The notes beneath the pieces are model-generated. The model saw only the letters and a list, made by a program, of their open reading frames with translations, was not told where the DNA came from and did no database searches. Both the position numbers and the translations under genes were made by a program. This document shows, piece after piece, positions 6,138 to 8,731 of a DNA stretch of 8,731 nucleotides. Where the stretch lies: assembly GCA_002309585.1 (NCBI GenBank), contig DBXN01000036.1, positions 12,585-21,315 on the forward strand, read 5' to 3'. Source of the stretch: Verrucomicrobia bacterium UBA1211 (GTDB taxonomy: Bacteria > Verrucomicrobiota > Kiritimatiellia > RFP12 > UBA1067). Position 1 is the stretch's first letter. The number at the start of each line of letters is the position of its first letter.

Positions 6138-8061
6138 CTATTCCCAACCGCCGCTCAATATCCTCGATCGTGCCGCCCTTGGTCTCGGGCATGAAGAACA
6201 CAGCCCAGACGAGCTGGACGGCCATCATGGTCGCGAAGAAGGCAAATGCCCATGTCCCGGCCTTCTCGGCCACCACGGGGAACGCCCAGCTGATGATCGT
6301 GCACATGAACCAGTGCGTGAAGCAGCCGAGAGCCTGTCCCTTCGCACGCACCGCGTTCGGGAACACCTCGGAGATGTACACCCAGATGACCGCGCCGGAA
6401 GAGCATGCGAAGAACGCGATGAAGCCGAGGATGCCGAGCACGGCGAGCGTGGAGTTGCAGACCTGCGTGGTTGTGCCCACGAAAACCTTGCTCGTGATCG
6501 CCGGCAAATCGCCGCCGGCGTCCAAAGCGTCATCGATCGCCTTTTCGAGGTCGGCGCCGGATGGCAGGGTCGCGATGCCTTTCACGAGATATGGCGACGC
6601 CTTCTGAAGGATCTGGGAGGCCTTGGCGATGCGGTCCGCACTCGACGCGCCCGGCAGCGGCAACACGTCCGCGCCCTGCACTTCGACTGTGCCGGCCTTG
6701 ACTGAAACGAGGTAATTAGCCAGCGTGTCCTTTGCCTGCTTGACGGCCTCCGTGCGGGCCTTTCCAAGAAGCGCCTTCATCTGTTGGCGACGCGTCGCGA
6801 CGTCGGCATCCTTGCCAACGGACGAAAAATCGCACTTTAGGTCGGAAGCCGCGAAGAACTCCACCTCGCCGGAATCCTTGACCACAGTCGCAACGGCGCC
6901 GGGCGCCTCCAGTTTCGCGGCAACCGCGCTCTGGGCGACGTTCACCTTCAGGTCCTCGTCGTTGAGAGACAACTGCCAGGCGACGAGCGAATGCATGAGT
7001 ATCATGAGCGTAGCACCGCCGATGATCATCGCCTTGCGGCCGAATTTGTCAATGATAAAGAACGCGAGGATCGTGAATGTGAGATTCACCGTGCCGACGC
7101 CGATCGTGCCAGCGAGCGAAGCCATTTCGTTTCCCTCGCCGAAGATCATGTTGAAGATGCGCGGCGCGTAGTAGTTGATGGCGTTGATGCCCGAGACCTG
7201 GTTGAAGAACGCGATGAAGAACGCGAGCAGGATGGGCTTCAGGTACTTGCGCTGGAAGAGCGCCACGCTCACGCCGGCGCCGACTTCCTTGAGAGACTCC
7301 TCGATCTCGCGGATGATGTCAGCCATCGTCTTGCCCTGCTCGGCGAAGCCGATGCGGGTGAGGACGCGCTCGGACTCCTCCTTGCGGCCCGCGCGGACGA
7401 GCCAGCGCGGCGACTCGGGAATCGTGGTGAGAAGCGCCATGAACACGAAGATCGGCAGGCACTCCATCCCGAGCATGACGCGCCACTTGACCATCTCGAC
7501 CGTCATCGGGTTTGAGGCGAATACGCCGGCAAGCCACTGGCACAGGGTGTTGAACCAGCCGCCCTCAACCGCCATCCAGCGCGCCACGAAGTAGTTCGAC
7601 ACATAACTGATGAGAATACCGAAAACGATGTTGAGCTGGTTGGTCGCCACCAGTCGCCCGCGGAGCCGTCCGGGCGAGACCTCGACGATGTAGAGCGGCA
7701 CCACGACCGACACGCCGCCGATCGCGAGACCGCCAATGAAGCGGAACAGGCCGAGGAGGTGCGGGCCGAACACCTTGCAGGTGGGCGTGAACGCGCAACC
7801 CACCGCCGATATCAGAAAGAGCGTGCCCATCAGCCACAGTGTGGGTCGGCGCCCCCACTTGTCGGACGGCACACCCGCCCCGAACACACCGATGACCGTG
7901 CCGATCAACGCCACCGACACGATCAGCCCGAGCCAAAACGCGCTCAGGGCGAACTCGCTTTGTATGGCCTTCTCGCACCCGGATATCACCCCCGAGTCGA
8001 ATCCGAACAGAAAGCCGCCCAGCGCGGCAACCACGACAATGTAGAACAGCGATTTGGTCAT
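6133..8061 (-). CDS. Sugar-porter MFS transporter (XylE-like) with a large TM9-TM10 insertion
   Basis: This 642-residue inner-membrane symporter carries the sugar-porter signatures: DKWGRR at 67-72, IVEVSPGRLRG at 125-135, PESPRWLV at 215-222, QVSGINAINYYAP at 288-300, DKFGRKA at 338-344, SEVFPNAVRAKG at 564-575 and PETKG at 625-629. Family members are normally 450-500 residues. The excess is a soluble, Lys/Ala/Asp-rich segment at about 366-536, between TM9 and TM10, where such proteins usually have about 10 residues. By the family topology this loop faces the periplasm; Cys410 and Cys535 in it could pair. The TM5-TM6 loop is also somewhat long. Compared with E. coli XylE, the second Gln of the QQ sugar-binding pair is kept but the first is Asn. 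ATG at 8061 is chosen because AAGGAG lies 5 nt upstream and TM1 follows directly; the frame is open to 8169 without family similarity. It is the first gene after the promoter at 8222-8249. Family is certain; the sugar is unknown. Confidence 0.95.
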   Translation of the reverse strand: MTKSLFYIVVVAALGGFLFGFDSGVISGCEKAIQSEFALSAFWLGLIVSVALIGTVIGVFGAGVPSDKWGRRPTLWLMGTLFLISAVGCAFTPTCKVFGPHLLGLFRFIGGLAIGGVSVVVPLYIVEVSPGRLRGRLVATNQLNIVFGILISYVSNYFVARWMAVEGGWFNTLCQWLAGVFASNPMTVEMVKWRVMLGMECLPIFVFMALLTTIPESPRWLVRAGRKEESERVLTRIGFAEQGKTMADIIREIEESLKEVGAGVSVALFQRKYLKPILLAFFIAFFNQVSGINAINYYAPRIFNMIFGEGNEMASLAGTIGVGTVNLTFTILAFFIIDKFGRKAMIIGGATLMILMHSLVAWQLSLNDEDLKVNVAQSAVAAKLEAPGAVATVVKDSGEVEFFAASDLKCDFSSVGKDADVATRRQQMKALLGKARTEAVKQAKDTLANYLVSVKAGTVEVQGADVLPLPGASSADRIAKASQILQKASPYLVKGIATLPSGADLEKAIDDALDAGGDLPAITSKVFVGTTTQVCNSTLAVLGILGFIAFFACSSGAVIWVYISEVFPNAVRAKGQALGCFTHWFMCTIISWAFPVVAEKAGTWAFAFFATMMAVQLVWAVFFMPETKGGTIEDIERRLGIE

Positions 8062-8103
8062 TTGGTCTCCTTCGCGGTTGATGAAGCCACACGCCCACGG
8101 AAT

Positions 8104-8127
8104 GCGCCAAACGCCGGTTTGCGGCGC
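8104..8127 (-). other. Hairpin in the 5' leader of the MFS-GRE transcript
   Basis: On the minus strand GCGCC pairs with GGCGC and, inside that, AAAC pairs with GTTT around a CGGC loop. This gives a 9-bp stem with a 2-nt bulge. No T-run follows, so it is not a terminator. It lies about 45 nt upstream of the MFS start and could affect leader stability or access to the ribosome site. I recognise no known riboswitch here. Confidence 0.4.
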
Positions 8128-8221
8128 AGCCCTTCCAAACGGCGGATCGCCACCGAAGGGAATGGGCATCGCCCTGTTTCACGAATCCGCCTTGACTCCT
8201 CCACCAACGATAATGAACTCT

Positions 8222-8249
8222 ATTTTACCACATTCATGCGGTTTTTCAA
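8222..8249 (-). promoter_or_regulatory. Sigma70-type promoter for the MFS-GRE-glycerate kinase operon
   Basis: On the minus strand TTGAAA (8249-8244) is separated by 16 bp from TAAAAT (8227-8222), close to the TTGACA/TATAAT consensus. It stands out as an A/T-rich island in G+C-rich DNA. Transcription would begin near 8214, leaving a leader of about 150 nt before the MFS ATG. With no other good promoter seen further down and short gaps between genes, it may drive all six downstream genes. Confidence 0.65.
8227..8242. promoter_or_regulatory. Candidate operator: 16-bp imperfect palindrome in the promoter spacer
   Basis: The minus-strand sequence ACCGCATGAATGTGGT is two 7-bp arms around a central GA, with six of seven arm positions symmetric. 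It sits exactly between the -35 and -10 elements, where a bound dimeric protein would block RNA polymerase. The length fits a LacI- or similar helix-turn-helix repressor, but no regulator gene is in the window, so this rests on symmetry and position only. Confidence 0.45.
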
Positions 8250-8299
8250 TGTTGGAACGGATTGGATGGGGTGACCGTGCGGAACGTGGAGAGGGTCAA

Positions 8300-8327
8300 G
8301 AGACAGGGGATATGAGACGTGAGACCG
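8300..8327. repeat. Heptamer-register words downstream of the partial secreted-protein gene
   Basis: The plus strand splits cleanly into GAGACAG, GGGATAT, GAGACGT and GAGACCG. Three of the four begin GAGAC and all keep a 7-bp register. The pattern lies in the spacer 33 bp beyond the end of the partial gene, as in the other spacers of this window. It is short and degenerate, so confidence is moderate. Confidence 0.45.
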
Positions 8328-8359
8328 TCAACACGCCCGGCCGTGACCGGATCTCCATT

Positions 8360-8731
8360 TCACTCGTCCCGCAAACCCTTGTAGTCCGGACCGCCGGCGG
8401 CTACGTAACCGCCCGATTCGCCCGTCGGCTTCTTCGACACCCAGAAGGAAAAGAGCGTTGCCGTGTGGAGGTTGAAGCGGAAACGGACGGGCTTACCCGC
8501 GAAACGCGAGAGATCGCCGCCCTTCCACGTAAGCGCGCTCTTCGTGGAATCGACGCGCACAAGGGCGCGGCAGTCGGCGATGGAGTAACCTGGATAGGGA
8601 ACACCCTTCTCATCCAGCACCTCCGCCGAAACGTCGCCGAAACGCGCGTCGGCGTTCACAAAGAGATGTGCCCCCGAGAACGCCACGGGGCGCGTCACGA
8701 GCGACCCGCGCCCGTCCGCCACCATCCCCGC
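8360..8731 (-). CDS. C-terminal part of a probable secreted carbohydrate-active protein (5' end outside window)
   Basis: The minus-strand frame is open from the window edge to TGA at 8362-8360, giving 123 codons. An ATG at 8725 is in frame, but open codons continue upstream of it, and the sequence reads as the tail of a longer protein. It has a beta-rich pattern: LVTRPVAFSGAHLFVNADAR, then EVLDEKGVPYPGYSIADC, WKGGDLSRFAGKPVRFRF and FSFWVS. From memory, this block is typical of the C-terminal domain of large secreted glycosidase or sialidase-like proteins in Planctomycetota and Verrucomicrobiota. It may be a carbohydrate-binding or structural domain; no catalytic residues are visible here. The stop is 298 bp upstream of the MFS start, on the same strand. 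It could be functionally tied to the operon by releasing the sugar that the porter imports, but it has its own spacer and the link is only by proximity. Confidence 0.75.
   Translation of the reverse strand, partial: AGMVADGRGSLVTRPVAFSGAHLFVNADARFGDVSAEVLDEKGVPYPGYSIADCRALVRVDSTKSALTWKGGDLSRFAGKPVRFRFNLHTATLFSFWVSKKPTGESGGYVAAGGPDYKGLRDE

Larger units (their letters stand above)
8062..8359. other. Non-coding region upstream of the MFS-GRE operon
   Basis: These 298 bp hold no supportable gene. Reading in transcription order on the minus strand, they contain period-7 words (8327-8300), a sigma70-like promoter (8249-8222) with a palindrome in its spacer, and a leader of about 150 nt with a hairpin at 8127-8104. 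The leader ends in AAGGAG (8072-8067), the ribosome site for the MFS gene. I see no convincing intrinsic terminator for the upstream partial gene, so readthrough into the operon is possible. Confidence 0.6.

Noticed and set aside
8062..8169. 36-codon N-terminal extension of the MFS transporter, or a separate leader peptide
   Set aside because: No similarity to the family and an excellent AAGGAG site directly precedes ATG 8061. GTG at 8182 opens another frame that runs antisense-like through the MFS gene, so no leader peptide is supported.
8300..8327. CRISPR array or mobile-element ends in the repeat-bearing spacers
   Set aside because: Units are only 7 bp, without spacers of CRISPR size, no cas genes, no transposase, and no long inverted repeats or target duplications.
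8327..8359. Terminator for the partial upstream gene
   Set aside because: Only a 4-bp CCGG/CCGG pairing around TCACGG is present, with no T-run after it.

Overview
The window reads as one stretch of bacterial accessory metabolism. Seven genes all lie on the minus strand, two of them cut by the window edges. The DNA is G+C rich with tight gene spacing. A glycyl radical enzyme (GRE) and its radical-SAM activase imply an anaerobic or facultative lifestyle, because glycyl radicals are destroyed by oxygen. The C-terminal domain of the partial gene at 8360-8731 resembles, from memory, the tail of secreted carbohydrate-active proteins common in Planctomycetota, Verrucomicrobiota, Kiritimatiellota and Lentisphaerota. 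A gut-type or sediment member of that group is my best guess, with low confidence.

Layout in transcription order, from high to low coordinates. (1) 8731-8360: the last 123 codons of a probable secreted or carbohydrate-active protein. (2) 8359-8062: a 298-bp non-coding region with a convincing sigma70-type promoter (TTGAAA, 16 bp, TAAAAT). A 16-bp imperfect palindrome fills the promoter spacer, and a roughly 150-nt leader carries a strong hairpin. (3) 8061-6133: a sugar-porter MFS transporter with about 160 extra residues between predicted TM9 and TM10. (4) 6058-4025: a divergent GRE with a C-W-E active-site motif and an RVWGW glycyl-radical motif. (5) 4015-3284: a compact GRE activase starting at TTG. 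(6) 3267-2122: an exported class-C beta-lactamase-fold serine hydrolase. (7) 2087-972: a type-1 glycerate kinase. (8) 996-1: a GntP-family permease, cut by the window edge. Gaps between genes 3 to 8 are 74, 9, 16 and 34 bp, followed by a 25-bp overlap, so one transcript from the 8222-8249 promoter is plausible.

How the genes may work together (inference). The MFS porter would bring in a sugar, polyol or sugar acid, possibly after the exported hydrolase frees it from an ester or amide. The GRE would carry out a radical C-C, C-O or C-X cleavage or elimination. Glycerate kinase would feed a glycerate product, or glycerate imported by the GntP permease, into lower glycolysis as phosphoglycerate. 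I know of no characterised pathway with exactly this set of genes, and the substrate cannot be read from the sequence. The GRE is the best candidate for undescribed chemistry.

The gene borders also carry short degenerate repeats with a 7-bp period. In places these run into stop codons and into the end of the activase reading frame.
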